Shown: positions 45,573-55,227 of the stretch, piece after piece
Numbering within the stretch: the first letter of the stretch is position 1
Layout: each line of letters starts with the position of its first letter
Assembly (NCBI RefSeq): GCF_000373625.1
Contig: NZ_KB891987.1
Location: 310,001 to 374,000 of the forward strand
Direction: 5' to 3'
Origin: Streptomyces sp. LaPpAH-108
Lineage (GTDB): Bacteria; Actinomycetota; Actinomycetes; Streptomycetales; Streptomycetaceae
DNA: 64,000 bases
Notes under the pieces: generated by a model
The model's database searches: none
What the model saw: the letters and a program-made list of their open reading frames with translations, nothing else
What the model was told of the DNA's origin: nothing
Made by a program: the position numbers and the translations under genes

Positions 45573-47105
45573 ATGCCCGAACACACCCACGCATACGACT
45601 ACGTCGTCATCGGCGGCGGCACCGCGGGCTCCGTCATCGCCTCCCGCCTCACCGAGAACCCCGATGTCACCGTCGCCGTCATCGAGGGCGGCCCGAGCGA
45701 CGTCGACCGCGACGACGTACTGACCCTGCGCCGCTGGATGGGCCTGCTCGGCGGCGACCTCGACTACGACTACCCGACCACCGAGCAGCCGCGCGGCAAC
45801 TCCCACATCCGGCACAGCCGCGCCCGCGTCCTCGGCGGCTGCTCCTCGCACAACACCCTGATCTCCTTCAAGCCGCTCCCGTCCGACTGGGACGAGTGGG
45901 AGCGGGCCGGGGCCACGGGCTGGGGGGCCGTCCCGATGGAGGCGTACTTCGCCCGGCTGAAGAACAACATCGTCCCGGTGGACGAGAAGGACCGCAACGC
46001 CATCGCCCGCGACTTCGTGGACGCCGCGCAGGCCGCGCTGGACGTGCCGCGCGTCGAGGGCTTCAACAAGAAGCCGTTCACCGAGGGCGTCGGCTTCTTC
46101 GACCTCGCCTACCACCCGGAGAACAACAAGCGCTCCTCCGCCTCCGTGGCGTACCTCCACCCGGTGATGGACGAGCGCCCCAACCTCCATCTCTTCCTGG
46201 AGACTTGGGCGTACAAGCTGGAGCTGGACGGCACCCGCGCCGAGGGCGTCCATGTGCGCACCAAGGACGGCCAGGAACTGCTGATCGAGGCGCGCCGCGA
46301 GGTGATCCTCAGCGCGGGCGCCGTCGACACCCCGCGCCTGCTGCTGCACTCCGGCATCGGTCCCAAGGCGCAGCTCGAAGCGCTCGGCATCCCGGTCGTC
46401 CACGACCTGCCCGGCGTCGGCGAGAACCTGCTCGACCACCCCGAGTCGGTGATCGTCTGGGAGACCGACGGGCCGATCCCGGAGAACTCGGCGATGGACT
46501 CCGACGCGGGTCTGTTCGTCCGCCGTGACCCCCAACACGCGGGCCCTGACCTGATGTTCCACTTCTACCAGATCCCGTTCACGGACAACCCGGAGCGACT
46601 GGGCTACGAGCGGCCGGAGTTCGGTGTCTCGATGACCCCGAACATCCCCAAGCCCAAGAGCCGCGGCCGTCTTTACCTGACCAGCGCCGACCCGGCCGTG
46701 AAGCCCGCGCTCGACTTCCGCTACTTCACCGACGAGGACGACTACGACGCCCGGACCCTGGTCGACGGCATCCGCATCGCCCGCGAGATAGCGAAGACCG
46801 AGCCGCTGGCCCACTGGCTCAAGCGCGAGGTCTGCCCCGGTCCGGAGGTCCAGGACGACGAGGCGCTGAGCGAGTACGCCCGCAAGGTCGCGCACACCGT
46901 CTACCACCCGGCGGGCACCTGCAGGATGGGCGCCCCCGACGACGAACTGGCCGTCGTGGACCCTGAGTTGCGCATCCGTGGCCTGGACGGCGTCCGTATC
47001 GCCGACGCCTCGGTCTTCCCGACGATGACGGCGGTGAACCCGATGATCGGAGTACTCATGGTCGGTGAGAAGGCCGTCGATCTGATCGGTGGTGAGGCGC
47101 GATGA
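45573..47105 (+). CDS. betA: Choline dehydrogenase (GMC oxidoreductase)
   Basis: A 510-aa FAD enzyme. The dinucleotide motif [18 protein letters not shown] is at the N-terminus, GMC signature 1 in [13 protein letters not shown], signature 2 around [19 protein letters not shown], and the active-site His region [12 protein letters not shown] near the end with [17 protein letters not shown]. It converts choline to betaine aldehyde, the substrate of BetB. Its stop overlaps the ATPase gene (ATGA). Confidence 0.92.
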   Translation: MPEHTHAYDYVVIGGGTAGSVIASRLTENPDVTVAVIEGGPSDVDRDDVLTLRRWMGLLGGDLDYDYPTTEQPRGNSHIRHSRARVLGGCSSHNTLISFKPLPSDWDEWERAGATGWGAVPMEAYFARLKNNIVPVDEKDRNAIARDFVDAAQAALDVPRVEGFNKKPFTEGVGFFDLAYHPENNKRSSASVAYLHPVMDERPNLHLFLETWAYKLELDGTRAEGVHVRTKDGQELLIEARREVILSAGAVDTPRLLLHSGIGPKAQLEALGIPVVHDLPGVGENLLDHPESVIVWETDGPIPENSAMDSDAGLFVRRDPQHAGPDLMFHFYQIPFTDNPERLGYERPEFGVSMTPNIPKPKSRGRLYLTSADPAVKPALDFRYFTDEDDYDARTLVDGIRIAREIAKTEPLAHWLKREVCPGPEVQDDEALSEYARKVAHTVYHPAGTCRMGAPDDELAVVDPELRIRGLDGVRIADASVFPTMTAVNPMIGVLMVGEKAVDLIGGEAR

Positions 47106-48304
47106 CGCTCACCGTGCCGACCCGCAAGCCGCCCACCTCCGCCACCTCCACCACCGAGCCCGGCGCGCCCGTCTTCTCCGTGGACGGCCTGTGGAAGGTG
47201 TTCGGACCCAAGCCCGAACGCGTCCCCGCCGACCAGGAGTTGGCCGCGCTGTCCCCGGCCGAGCTGCGCGCCCGTACCGGCTGCACCGCCGCCGTCCGCG
47301 ACGTCTCCTTCGACGTGCGCAAGGGCGAGGTCTTCGTCGTCATGGGCCTGTCCGGCTCCGGCAAGTCCACCCTGGTGCGCTGTCTGACCCGGCTCATCGA
47401 GCCCACCGCGGGCACCATCGCCATCGACGGCGAGGACGTGCGCGCCATGGACCGCACCCGGCTGCGCGAACTGCGCCGCCACCGTGCCGCGATGGTCTTC
47501 CAGCACTTCGGCCTCCTGCCGCACCGCACCGTCCTCGACAACGTCGCCTACGGCCTGGAGATCCAGGGCATGGGCAAGTCCGAACGCCGGGAGAGAGCCG
47601 CCGAGTTCGTCGCCAAGGTCGGCCTCGCGGGCATGGAGAAGCGCCGCCCCGGCCAGCTCTCCGGCGGTCAGCGCCAGCGCGTCGGCCTCGCCCGCGCGCT
47701 CGCCGTCGACCCCGAAGTCCTGCTCTTCGACGAGCCGTTCAGCGCGCTCGACCCGCTGATCCGGCGCGACATGCAGGACGAGGTGGTCCGCCTGCACGAG
47801 GAGGAGGGCCGCACGATGGTGTTCATCACCCACGACCTCTCCGAGGCCCTCAAGCTCGGCGACCGCATCGCCCTGATGCGCGACGGCCGCGTCGTCCAGC
47901 TCGGCACCCCCGAGGAGATCGTCAACTCCCCGGCCGACGACTACGTCCGCGAGTTCGTCCGCGACGTACCGCGCGAGCAGGTCGTCACCTGCCGCACCGC
48001 CATGCGGCCCGCCTCCGCCGACGAGGCGGGCAGCGGCCCCGCCGTACGCCCGGAGGCGCCGGTCGCGGAGGCCATCGAGGCCGTCGCCCGCGCGGGCGCC
48101 CCGGCCCGGGTGATGGACGCCGGGCGGTGCATGGGCGTGGTCGACTCCGAGGCGCTGCTGAGCGTGGTGGCGGGGACGAACGGGACGGACGCCGGATCCG
48201 ACGAGGCCGCGCCGGAGACCCGGTCCGACCGGAAGGCCGCGACCGGCCCCACGTCATCACCCCGGCCCGCCCCCGACCCCGAGCGTGAGCCGGAGGCCGC
48301 CTGA
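47102..48304 (+). CDS. Glycine betaine/proline ABC transporter ATPase (OpuAA/ProV-like)
   Basis: A 400-aa nucleotide-binding subunit. Walker [15 protein letters not shown]-loop [12 protein letters not shown], signature [15 protein letters not shown], Walker [13 protein letters not shown] and H-loop FITHDL are intact. The N-terminal region with VEGLWKVFG-like sequence and the inserted [15 protein letters not shown] fit the OpuAA family. The C-terminal ~110 residues hold only a shortened CBS-like segment ([25 protein letters not shown]), so ionic-strength gating as in OpuA may differ. Overlaps both neighbours by one to four bases. Confidence 0.93.
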   Translation: MTLTVPTRKPPTSATSTTEPGAPVFSVDGLWKVFGPKPERVPADQELAALSPAELRARTGCTAAVRDVSFDVRKGEVFVVMGLSGSGKSTLVRCLTRLIEPTAGTIAIDGEDVRAMDRTRLRELRRHRAAMVFQHFGLLPHRTVLDNVAYGLEIQGMGKSERRERAAEFVAKVGLAGMEKRRPGQLSGGQRQRVGLARALAVDPEVLLFDEPFSALDPLIRRDMQDEVVRLHEEEGRTMVFITHDLSEALKLGDRIALMRDGRVVQLGTPEEIVNSPADDYVREFVRDVPREQVVTCRTAMRPASADEAGSGPAVRPEAPVAEAIEAVARAGAPARVMDAGRCMGVVDSEALLSVVAGTNGTDAGSDEAAPETRSDRKAATGPTSSPRPAPDPEREPEAA

Positions 48305-50250
48305 TGGCCACCCTCACCGTCCCGGCCGCCGCCCGGCGCGCCCTCCCCGGTGCCCTGAGATCGCGCCCCGCCGCCAAGCTCGCCGTGCTCGCCGTCGCCG
48401 CCGCGGTCCTCGTCCCGCTGCTCAGCGCCCGCTGGGGCAGCGGCAGTTGGCCGCACGCGCTGACCGTGAGCCTGGTGAAGCCGCTCGGCGCCGCCAGCGA
48501 CTGGGTCATCGACAACCGGGACAGCCACCCGCTGTTCCTCTACTTCTTCGGCCACATCAGCAACGCGGTCGTCCTCGCCGTACGCGGCGTCTACCTCACC
48601 CTGCTCGCCGCCGGGTGGCCCGGAGTCACCGTGCTCGGCGCGCTGGTCGCCTGGCGGGTGGCCGGGGTCAGGCTCGCGGTCGGCACGGCCCTCGCGTTCC
48701 TCGCCTGCGGGGTGCTCGGCATGTGGGTGGCGACCATGCAGACGCTCGCGCTGATGGTGGTCGCGGTGCTCGCCTCCGTCGCCGTCGGCGCGCTGCTCGG
48801 CCTCGGCGCCGGGCTCTCCGACCGGCTCGACCGCGCCCTGCGCCCGGTCCTGGACACCATGCAGGTGCTCCCGGCCTTCGCCTACCTCCTGCCCGTGGTG
48901 CTGGTCTTCGGCATCGGCGTGCCCGCCGCCGTCCTCGCCACCGTCGTCTACGCCGCCCCGCCCATGGCCCGCCTCACCGCGCTCGGCCTGCGCGGCGCCG
49001 ACCCCGAGGTGCTGGAGGCGGTGCGCTCGCTGGGCGCCACCTCGCGGCAGCGGCTGCTGACCGCGCGCCTCCCGCTGGCCCGCAAGGAACTCCTGCTCGG
49101 CCTCAACCAGACGATCATGATGGCGCTCTCCATGGCCGTCATCTCCTCCGTCATCGGCGCGGGCGGCCTCGGCGACCGCGTCTACCAGGCGCTCGCCTCG
49201 GTCGACGTGGGCGCGGCCCTCGCCGCCGGCATCCCGATCGTGCTGCTCGCCGTCGTCCTGGACCGCGTGACCGCCGCCGCGGGCCGCGCCGCCGAGGGCG
49301 CGGAACGGCCCCGTGGCCAGTGGCTGTACGCCCTCGGCGGCGCCGTCGCCGTCGCGGTCCTCGCGCGGCTGCTCGGCCGCGCCGACTGGCCCGGCGGGCT
49401 GACCCTCGACATCGCCGCGCCCGTCAACGACGCCGTCGACTGGATGACCGCGCACCTCTACTCCGGCGTCCCCGTCGTCGGCGGCACCGCCGACTGGGCG
49501 GGCCACTTCACCACCTGGATGCTGGACCCGCTGCGCGACGGCCTGCGCGCGCTGCCCTGGTGGGCGGTGCTGCTCGTGGTGGCCGCGCTCGCCTGGCTGA
49601 TCGGCACCTGGCGCACCGCGCTGACCGCCGTCCTCGCCATGGCCGCGATCGGTGTGCTCGGCGTGTGGGACTCCTCGCTCGACACGCTCTCCCAGGTGCT
49701 GGCCGCCGTCGCCGTCACCCTGGTCCTCGGCATCGCCACCGGCATCGCGGCGGCGCGCAGCGAGCGGGTGGAGCGGGTGCTGCGCCCGGTCCTGGACGTG
49801 TTCCAGACCATGCCGCAGTTCGTCTACCTGATCCCGGTCGTCGCCCTGTTCGGCGTCGGCCGCGCGCCCGCCGTCGTCGCGGCCGTGGTCTACGCGCTCC
49901 CGGCCGTCGTCCGCATCACCGCGCAGGGCCTGCGCCAGGTCGACCCGGCCGCGCTGGAATCGGCCCGCTCCCTCGGCGCGACCGGCCGCCAGCAGCTCTG
50001 GCAGGTCCAGCTCCCGCTCGCCCGGCGCTCGCTGCTGCTCGCCGTCAACCAGGGCGTGGTCCTCGTCCTCGCCGTCGTCATCATCGGCGGTCTGGTCGGC
50101 GCGGGCGCGCTCGGCTACGACGTCGCCTTCGGCCTCGCACAGGGTGACCTCGCGACGGGTCTGGTCGCCGGTGCCGCCATCGTCTGCCTCGGCCTGATGC
50201 TCGACCGGGTGACCCAGCCGACGGGGCGCGACGCGAAGAAGGGAGCGTGA
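48304..50250 (+). CDS. Fused double glycine betaine ABC permease
   Basis: A 648-aa membrane protein made of two homologous permease halves. Each half ends with an EAA coupling loop: ADPEVLEAVRSLGATSRQRLLTARLPLA in the first and VDPAALESARSLGATGRQQLWQVQLPLA in the second. About 6-7 membrane segments occur per half. In ProW or OpuAB one such polypeptide dimerises; here both halves are in one chain, so one copy can build the channel. It starts at ATG 48304 sharing a base with the ATPase stop (TGATG). Confidence 0.92.
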   Translation: MATLTVPAAARRALPGALRSRPAAKLAVLAVAAAVLVPLLSARWGSGSWPHALTVSLVKPLGAASDWVIDNRDSHPLFLYFFGHISNAVVLAVRGVYLTLLAAGWPGVTVLGALVAWRVAGVRLAVGTALAFLACGVLGMWVATMQTLALMVVAVLASVAVGALLGLGAGLSDRLDRALRPVLDTMQVLPAFAYLLPVVLVFGIGVPAAVLATVVYAAPPMARLTALGLRGADPEVLEAVRSLGATSRQRLLTARLPLARKELLLGLNQTIMMALSMAVISSVIGAGGLGDRVYQALASVDVGAALAAGIPIVLLAVVLDRVTAAAGRAAEGAERPRGQWLYALGGAVAVAVLARLLGRADWPGGLTLDIAAPVNDAVDWMTAHLYSGVPVVGGTADWAGHFTTWMLDPLRDGLRALPWWAVLLVVAALAWLIGTWRTALTAVLAMAAIGVLGVWDSSLDTLSQVLAAVAVTLVLGIATGIAAARSERVERVLRPVLDVFQTMPQFVYLIPVVALFGVGRAPAVVAAVVYALPAVVRITAQGLRQVDPAALESARSLGATGRQQLWQVQLPLARRSLLLAVNQGVVLVLAVVIIGGLVGAGALGYDVAFGLAQGDLATGLVAGAAIVCLGLMLDRVTQPTGRDAKKGA

Positions 50251-50251
50251 G

Positions 50252-51214
50252 ATGCGTATCCGTACGACCCTGGGTGTGACCCTCGCCGGAGCCTCGGCGC
50301 TCGCCCTGCTCACCGGCTGCGGCGCGGCCGACATGACCAAGCAGGCGAGCCCCTTCGCCAACGCGGGCGGCACGAAGAGCGTCACCCTCTCCGTGCAGTC
50401 CTGGGTGGGCGCGCAGTCCAACGTGGCCGTCGCGCAGTACATCCTCCAGCACAAGCTGGGCTACCACGTCGACACCGTCCAGGTGGACGAGATCCCCGCC
50501 TGGGACGCCCTCAGCCAGGGCCGCGTCGACGCCCTCCTGGAGGACTGGGGCCACCCCGACCAGGAGAAGCGGTACGTCGACGACAAGAAGACGGTGACGC
50601 CCGCCGGGGGGCTCGGGGTGACCGGGCACATCGGCTGGTACGTCCCGACGTACTTCGCCAAGCGGCACCCGGACGTCACCGACTGGAAGAACCTCAACAA
50701 GTACGCGTCCCTCTTCCGCACCCCCGAGAGCGGCGGCAAGGGCCAGCTCATGGACGGCTCCCCGGCCTACGTCACCCACGACAAGGCCCTCGTGAAGAAC
50801 CTGAAGCTCAACTACCAGGTCGTCTTCGCCGGTTCGGAAGCCGCCCAGATCACCCAGATGAAACAGTTCGCCAAGGAGAAGAAGCCCTTCCTGACCTACT
50901 GGTACACCCCCCAGTGGCTCTTCGAGAAGGTCCCCATGACCGAGGTGAAGCTCCCTCCCTACAAGGAAGGCTGCGACACCGACACCGCGAAGATCACCTG
51001 CGCCTACCCCCACACACCCCTCCGCAAATTCCTCAACACGGACTTCGCGAGGTCCGGCGGCAAGGCGGCCACCTTCCTGAAGAAGTTCAAGTGGACCACC
51101 GAGGACCAGAACGAGGTCTCCCTCCTGATCGCCGACCAGAAACTGAGCCCGGAGGAAGCGGCGAAGAAGTGGGTGGACACCCACCCGACGGTATGGAAGC
51201 GCTGGCTCTCGTAA
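50252..51214 (+). CDS. Glycine betaine-binding lipoprotein (OpuAC family)
   Basis: A 320-aa secreted lipoprotein with a signal peptide and lipobox LLTGC (Cys ~24). The mature part matches OpuAC substrate-binding proteins: LSVQSWVGAQSNVAVAQYIL, DEIPAWDALSQGRVDALLEDWGH, GHIGWYVP and the Trp-rich TYWYTPQWLF, where aromatic residues would cage the quaternary amine. It starts two bases after the permease stop and is the last gene of the betaine operon. Confidence 0.94.
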   Translation: MRIRTTLGVTLAGASALALLTGCGAADMTKQASPFANAGGTKSVTLSVQSWVGAQSNVAVAQYILQHKLGYHVDTVQVDEIPAWDALSQGRVDALLEDWGHPDQEKRYVDDKKTVTPAGGLGVTGHIGWYVPTYFAKRHPDVTDWKNLNKYASLFRTPESGGKGQLMDGSPAYVTHDKALVKNLKLNYQVVFAGSEAAQITQMKQFAKEKKPFLTYWYTPQWLFEKVPMTEVKLPPYKEGCDTDTAKITCAYPHTPLRKFLNTDFARSGGKAATFLKKFKWTTEDQNEVSLLIADQKLSPEEAAKKWVDTHPTVWKRWLS

Positions 51215-51224
51215 CCAACAGACC

Positions 51225-51256
51225 GCCGGGCGACGGAGAGTGGGCCGCCGCCCGGC
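51225..51256. terminator. Possible terminator between betaine operon and HPr-kinase-like gene
   Basis: GCCGGGCG and CGCCCGGC form an 8-bp stem with a 16-base loop between convergent gene ends; no T-tract. Confidence 0.4.
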
Positions 51257-51265
51257 AGCAGGTCC

Positions 51266-52399
51266 TCACCGGACGTCGGTGAGTTTGGCCAGGAAGTCGG
51301 CGTTGGCCTGGACATCGTGGCCGAGGACGACTTGATGCTGTGGGAGTTGGGCGAGTTGGTCGGCGACAGCGGCACGGGCCGCGTCGCCGCCTCCGCCGTT
51401 GATGCCCTGAGCGAGGCCGAAGTGGTCCGGGTAGCGGTCCTCTGTTACGCCGCTCATGAAGTCGGCCTCGCCCAGGGGTCGGGCACCGTTGACCACGGCA
51501 GGGGTGGCTGAGGGGTCGATCCAGGGGAAGAGCAGCATCGCCGCGTTCCCGCCGGTCGCCAGCTCCATGCCGAACCAGGTGGCGAACTGGTCGGGGAACA
51601 CCTGCACCTTCCTCTCCCGCTTGCCGCCCGGCTCCCAGAGCGGCTCGCGCCGGTCGGCCAGCAGCGCGTCGGTGACCTCCTGGTGCTGCGTGGGGTGCAG
51701 CCGCTCGCCCGCCTGGAGCCGCCTGCGTACGACGCCGTACAGGCCGAGGGCATCGAGCAGACCCAGGCCGACGGCCGCCGCCGAAGGCCATGGCAGCAAC
51801 CGGAGTTCACCCCCCACCGGCTTGACGAACACCCGGTCGTTGGCGAGCAGACGGGCGCCGCGACGAGCCAGCAGCAGCGCCGTGGTGGTCTTGCCCGAGC
51901 CCTTGGACCCGAAGGCGAGCAGGGCCTGGTCGTCATGGACGACGGCTGAGGCGTGCAGGAGTGTCCACCCATTGCGCAGCAAGGCCGCCCGGATCATCTC
52001 CCGTGCGATCCGTGCCGAGGCCAGTGCCAGCGCTTCGGACGTACGACCGGCGATGGCGACATGGTTACCGAGCTGATCGGAGCGGTAAGCGAGCCCCTCT
52101 TCGGGCGAGACGCCCGTGACGGCACCAGTACTGTCCCGAACGAGCAGCAACCGGGCCTTGGCGTAGGCGACTTCGTCGTGCGGGCCGCTGGTGACCTCGG
52201 AGAGCACCTCGGCGTACACCTTGTCGTCGAGGTCGGCCGTGACGAGCGGACCCTCGCAGACGCTTTCGGCGGGGACCTCGAACGCGTTCCACCAGGGACC
52301 GAAGTAGCGGCGGGACCAGTCCGTGACGAACGGGGTGTTGCTCAGGACGGTCACGCTGGCGTTCGCGGCGTGCAGTCGGGTTGCGGTGGGCATGTTCAC
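51266..52399 (-). CDS. HPr-kinase/phosphorylase-like (HprK-related) protein
   Basis: A 377-aa protein with the HprK-type P-loop FGSKGSGKTTTALLLARRG followed by LLANDRVFV, the acidic segment of this fold. The N-terminal ~150 residues have no HPr-kinase N-domain and include VTVLSNTPFVTDWSRRYFG. Such stand-alone HprK-like proteins occur in natural-product (for example lasso peptide) loci, where some phosphorylate peptides. No PTS genes are nearby, so HPr is an unlikely substrate. GTG 52399 after GGAGAC. Last gene of an overlapping five-gene operon. Confidence 0.75.
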   Translation of the reverse strand: MNMPTATRLHAANASVTVLSNTPFVTDWSRRYFGPWWNAFEVPAESVCEGPLVTADLDDKVYAEVLSEVTSGPHDEVAYAKARLLLVRDSTGAVTGVSPEEGLAYRSDQLGNHVAIAGRTSEALALASARIAREMIRAALLRNGWTLLHASAVVHDDQALLAFGSKGSGKTTTALLLARRGARLLANDRVFVKPVGGELRLLPWPSAAAVGLGLLDALGLYGVVRRRLQAGERLHPTQHQEVTDALLADRREPLWEPGGKRERKVQVFPDQFATWFGMELATGGNAAMLLFPWIDPSATPAVVNGARPLGEADFMSGVTEDRYPDHFGLAQGINGGGGDAARAAVADQLAQLPQHQVVLGHDVQANADFLAKLTDVR

Positions 52400-52419
52400 G
52401 TTGGTCGTCTCCAGTCGGG

Positions 52420-53316
52420 TCAGAACGGCCGTAACGCTTCATATGCGGTACGGAGTTTGGTTGCTGCCGCGGACAGTTGGCGTTGTTCGCCCACATCGAG
52501 GGCGGGCAGGCGCGCTACGGCGTGACCCGCAGTGAAGTGCAGGGGAATTCCGAGCCAGTCGTCACCATGACGGGCGCTCAGTTCCTCGGTGCCGTCGGCC
52601 AGGGCAAGAACCTTCTGCAGAGCTGACAGCACCGCTCCAGCGGGTCCGGACCGGGTACGCCCCACGCCGTGGCCGATCCGTCCGGGGCGGGACCGCAGTT
52701 CGGTGCGTACGTCGGCAAGGGGGATGAGTGCGGGACGGCCGTTGACGGTGGTCGACGAGGCGCACACCACAGCGTGGTCACCGTGCTCGCCGATCACATG
52801 GCCGTGCACGGCGTTCGTCGGCACTCTCAGCAGGCGGGCGACGGTGAGCCGGTAGCGGGCCGAGTCGAGGTTCGAGCCGATGCCGTACACACGCGTGCAG
52901 CCGGAGATCTCGGCGAACAGCCTGCTCATCAGGTCGACCGGGTTGGTGACCACAAGCACGGTCCCCGCGTAGCCACGCAGGGTGGTGGCGAGAGCCTGGA
53001 CGACGAGGCCGTTGGCCGCGGCACCGCCCATCCGCACATCGGTCGTGTGCGTGTTGGTGAAAGAGGACCGCGCGGCAACGACGATGGCTGCGCAGTCGGC
53101 CAGGCCCGCCACGGAACAGGCTTCTGGGCGTACGGGCGACGCCGTGGCCTGTCGCATGTCTTCGAGGTCGGCGGCGAGCGCGGCTGCCTGGTGGAGGAAG
53201 CGGGAGGCGACGAGCAGACGTCCGGGAAGGTGCGAGGCCACCAGCGTGGCGGCCACGGTCTGTCCGACGGCCCCCGCACCGATCACGCCGATCGTGTCCA
53301 CGGCTGCCGACGTCAC
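52420..53316 (-). CDS. Lactate/malate dehydrogenase-like protein
   Basis: A 298-aa Rossmann protein of the LDH/MDH family. Seen are TIGVIGAGAVGQTVAATLV, VVVTNPVDLMSRL, IGSNLDSARYR at the substrate Arg position and the catalytic His in GEHGDHAVV. It is shorter and more divergent than housekeeping enzymes; the active-site loop Arg near VVAARSSFTNTH is not clear, so the substrate may be another 2-hydroxy/2-oxo acid. GTG 53316 has AGGAGG eight bases upstream and overlaps the phosphotransferase stop (GTGA). Confidence 0.8.
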   Translation of the reverse strand: MTSAAVDTIGVIGAGAVGQTVAATLVASHLPGRLLVASRFLHQAAALAADLEDMRQATASPVRPEACSVAGLADCAAIVVAARSSFTNTHTTDVRMGGAAANGLVVQALATTLRGYAGTVLVVTNPVDLMSRLFAEISGCTRVYGIGSNLDSARYRLTVARLLRVPTNAVHGHVIGEHGDHAVVCASSTTVNGRPALIPLADVRTELRSRPGRIGHGVGRTRSGPAGAVLSALQKVLALADGTEELSARHGDDWLGIPLHFTAGHAVARLPALDVGEQRQLSAAATKLRTAYEALRPF

Positions 53317-54532
53317 GCGGCGACCTCCTGAACGTGGCCGAGAGCACCGTCCCACACGGTTCCGGTGTCGCCTTTCGAGGCCAGGTCGGTGCTGATCCGG
53401 TCGACCATCAGGCACAGATCGGCCGCCCGGTCCACCAGAGCCTCGCCCAGGGTCGGCAGAGGAAGTTCGGCGGGCGCCGACAGATAGGTGGTGAGGATGT
53501 TGACCGTGTCCATCAGCCACAACCCCAGTACTTCCCGGAGCCAAACGTGGCGTTCCTCGGCCGACAGGCCATCCATCCGCGTCACGGAGAAGACGCCGAT
53601 GCCGTGCAGCAAGTGCCTGACCGTCCATGGTCCGGGGCGGGCTGCCGTCAGCGTCAGCACCGTACGGCTGATCAGTTTCGCCACGTCGACGGCTGTACCG
53701 GCCGGCAGTAGGCCGGGGTCGATGAACACCGGCGGCTGGTCGATCCCGTCGGGGTAGAGCACGTGTTCGGGTTTGAGATCGCCGTAGGCCAGTATCCGTC
53801 GCGTGACTGCGGCAGCACCCGGGCCCGCAGTTGCTGAAGGCGGACGACCACCTGGCGCAGCCCGGCGACGACCTTCTCCCGGTCGCCGACCGGGCATCGG
53901 TCTGCCCCGAGCCGCTGCACGTAGACGGGCCCGGAGAGCCCGTTGAACTTCCGCTGGAAGGTGCCCGCGATGCTGCGCTCACCGCTGATCCTCGCGGAGC
54001 CGAGCCATTGCGCGGCGGGCCGATGGTGAAGGCCGTGCAACCGATCGAAAGTTCCGACCAGCAATTCGGTGCTCTGCTCGGGCCGTTGTAACAGGAGCTG
54101 GGCCAGGCTTGGTCCTGCGACGGCTTCGGTGAACAGCACACCCTGGCCCACGCCGACCACGGGGCAGACCCGAGGGCGCCCGGCGTCCAGCAGGAGTCGC
54201 AGTTGCGCGGCCTCCCTCTCGACCAGATTGTCCGGGCGTAACACGTACTGTTGCTGAGCCGCCTGGACCTGGGGCCAGGGGCCGCAGGTGCCACGCAGCA
54301 ACGACACCAGAGACACCCCGAGCAACGAATACTTCGCATACAGCGGACGGCCGTCCACGACGATGCGGCGCACGTATCCGGTGACCCCTGGCACGTGGGC
54401 GCCGAGGTCGAGGTGGGCATGTGGCCAGTGCTCGGCGGCAGCCGCACCGATCTCCAAGTCCGCGAAGGCGAACACCTCCTCGGCGGTGGGAGCCGGACTG
54501 CCGGGCCAGGTACGCACAGAGGTGGTGCTCAC
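53313..54532 (-). pseudogene. Phosphotransferase (APH/kinase-like fold), frameshifted
   Basis: The N-terminal two thirds are in one frame (GTG 54532 to about 53830) and the C-terminal third in another (to stop 53313). Part one has a nucleotide-binding-lobe look (YVRRIVVDGRPLYAKYSLLG, VCPVVGVGQGVLFTEAVAGPSLAQLLL). Part two resumes with the catalytic-loop segment RRILAYGDLKPEHVLYPDG and FIDPGLL, the Asp pair of the kinase/APH fold. One base is gained or lost around 53810-53845, next to a GGGCCCGGG run. Either the gene is broken or the read has an error. An upstream GTG at 54590 overlaps the preceding stop (GTGA) and would join this frame if the G8 tract at 54546-54553 were G7. The C-terminal frame equals the frame of that upstream start, so two opposite shifts would restore one ORF. 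Confidence 0.7.
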
Positions 54533-54586
54533 GTACGCCTCCAACGGGGGGGGTGTTGTAGTACGAGGGCGGCGAGAACCCGACGT

Positions 54587-54793
54587 TCACCGGTCCTCCC
54601 AGGTGCCTCGGCGGGCCACCAGCTCGACCGTCGCCCACGTGGCGGGCCATGGCTCGACAAGCCCTCCGCCGTAACGGGGACGCAGATGAGGGATGTCGGC
54701 CCGTACATCCGTCAGAACTGCTTCACAGCCTCGGACCGTGTCGCGGACAAGGTCGCCCACGCTTGTTGTGCGCGAGACCGCCCCGCCGGTCAC
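54587..54793 (-). CDS. Small protein of unknown function
   Basis: A 68-aa protein (VTGGAVSRTTSVGDLV, DVRADIPHLRPRYG, ending LVARRGTWEDR). No family recognised. Its GTG start overlaps the Cys-rich protein stop and its own TGA overlaps a further GTG, so it sits inside a chain of coupled genes, which supports it being real. Confidence 0.55.
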   Translation of the reverse strand: MTGGAVSRTTSVGDLVRDTVRGCEAVLTDVRADIPHLRPRYGGGLVEPWPATWATVELVARRGTWEDR

Positions 54794-54999
54794 TGGCCTG
54801 TCTCCACCGCCGGGACGCCGTACATACCGGCGCAGCACTCGCAGGCACGCAGGGTGCCCACGGGGTACCAGGGTGAGGCCGTCCCCGCGCACCAAGCGCA
54901 CGACGTACCCGCGCGCTGCCGGTCAGTGAGGGCATCCAGGTTGATCGTCGGGGCGTCAACCAGTCTCAGGGAACGGAGAGTTCTGTTGTGCAGCGTCAT
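54790..54999 (-). CDS. Small Cys-rich (zinc-ribbon-like) protein
   Basis: A 69-aa protein with CAWC and, 16 residues later, CECC, a spacing suited to a zinc ribbon or knuckle. ATG 54999 has GAGG nine bases upstream; longer frames run into the divergent promoter. First gene of the minus-strand operon. No named family recognised. Confidence 0.6.
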   Translation of the reverse strand: MTLHNRTLRSLRLVDAPTINLDALTDRQRAGTSCAWCAGTASPWYPVGTLRACECCAGMYGVPAVETGQ

Positions 55000-55156
55000 G
55001 ATCGGTCGCCTCGCGCCAGTGGCCGATGGGTCGTGGTCGTCCCCGACAGGGTGCGGGGACGGCCACGGGTCCGTAACGCACCCTGTGCGGGGCGATCGGA
55101 CTCGCAACCAGCCAACGATCACTGTGCGCTATGACACCATCACTCATGCGACATGT

Positions 55157-55184
55157 GCATACGGGTATGCGCCCAGCGGGTATG
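55157..55184. promoter_or_regulatory. Palindromic operator between the Cys-rich and XRE genes
   Basis: GCATAC-GG-GTATGC (55157-55170) is a perfect palindrome, with an additional GGGTATG half-site at 55178-55184. Placed between divergent genes and next to an XRE regulator, it is the likely autoregulatory site. Confidence 0.55.
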
Positions 55185-55227
55185 AACAAGCGCCCGGTGC
55201 CGCAGGGACTCGTAGCGTGGGGGCGTC

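Noticed and set aside
43944..46907. 985-aa minus-strand ORF across betB and betA
   Set aside because: It is a codon-bias shadow antisense to two well-supported enzymes.
54532..54590. Confident RiPP precursor call for the short ORF before the kinase
   Set aside because: The frame stops after 20 residues only if the G8 tract were G9; as written it runs into nonsense, so it is reported only as a finding.
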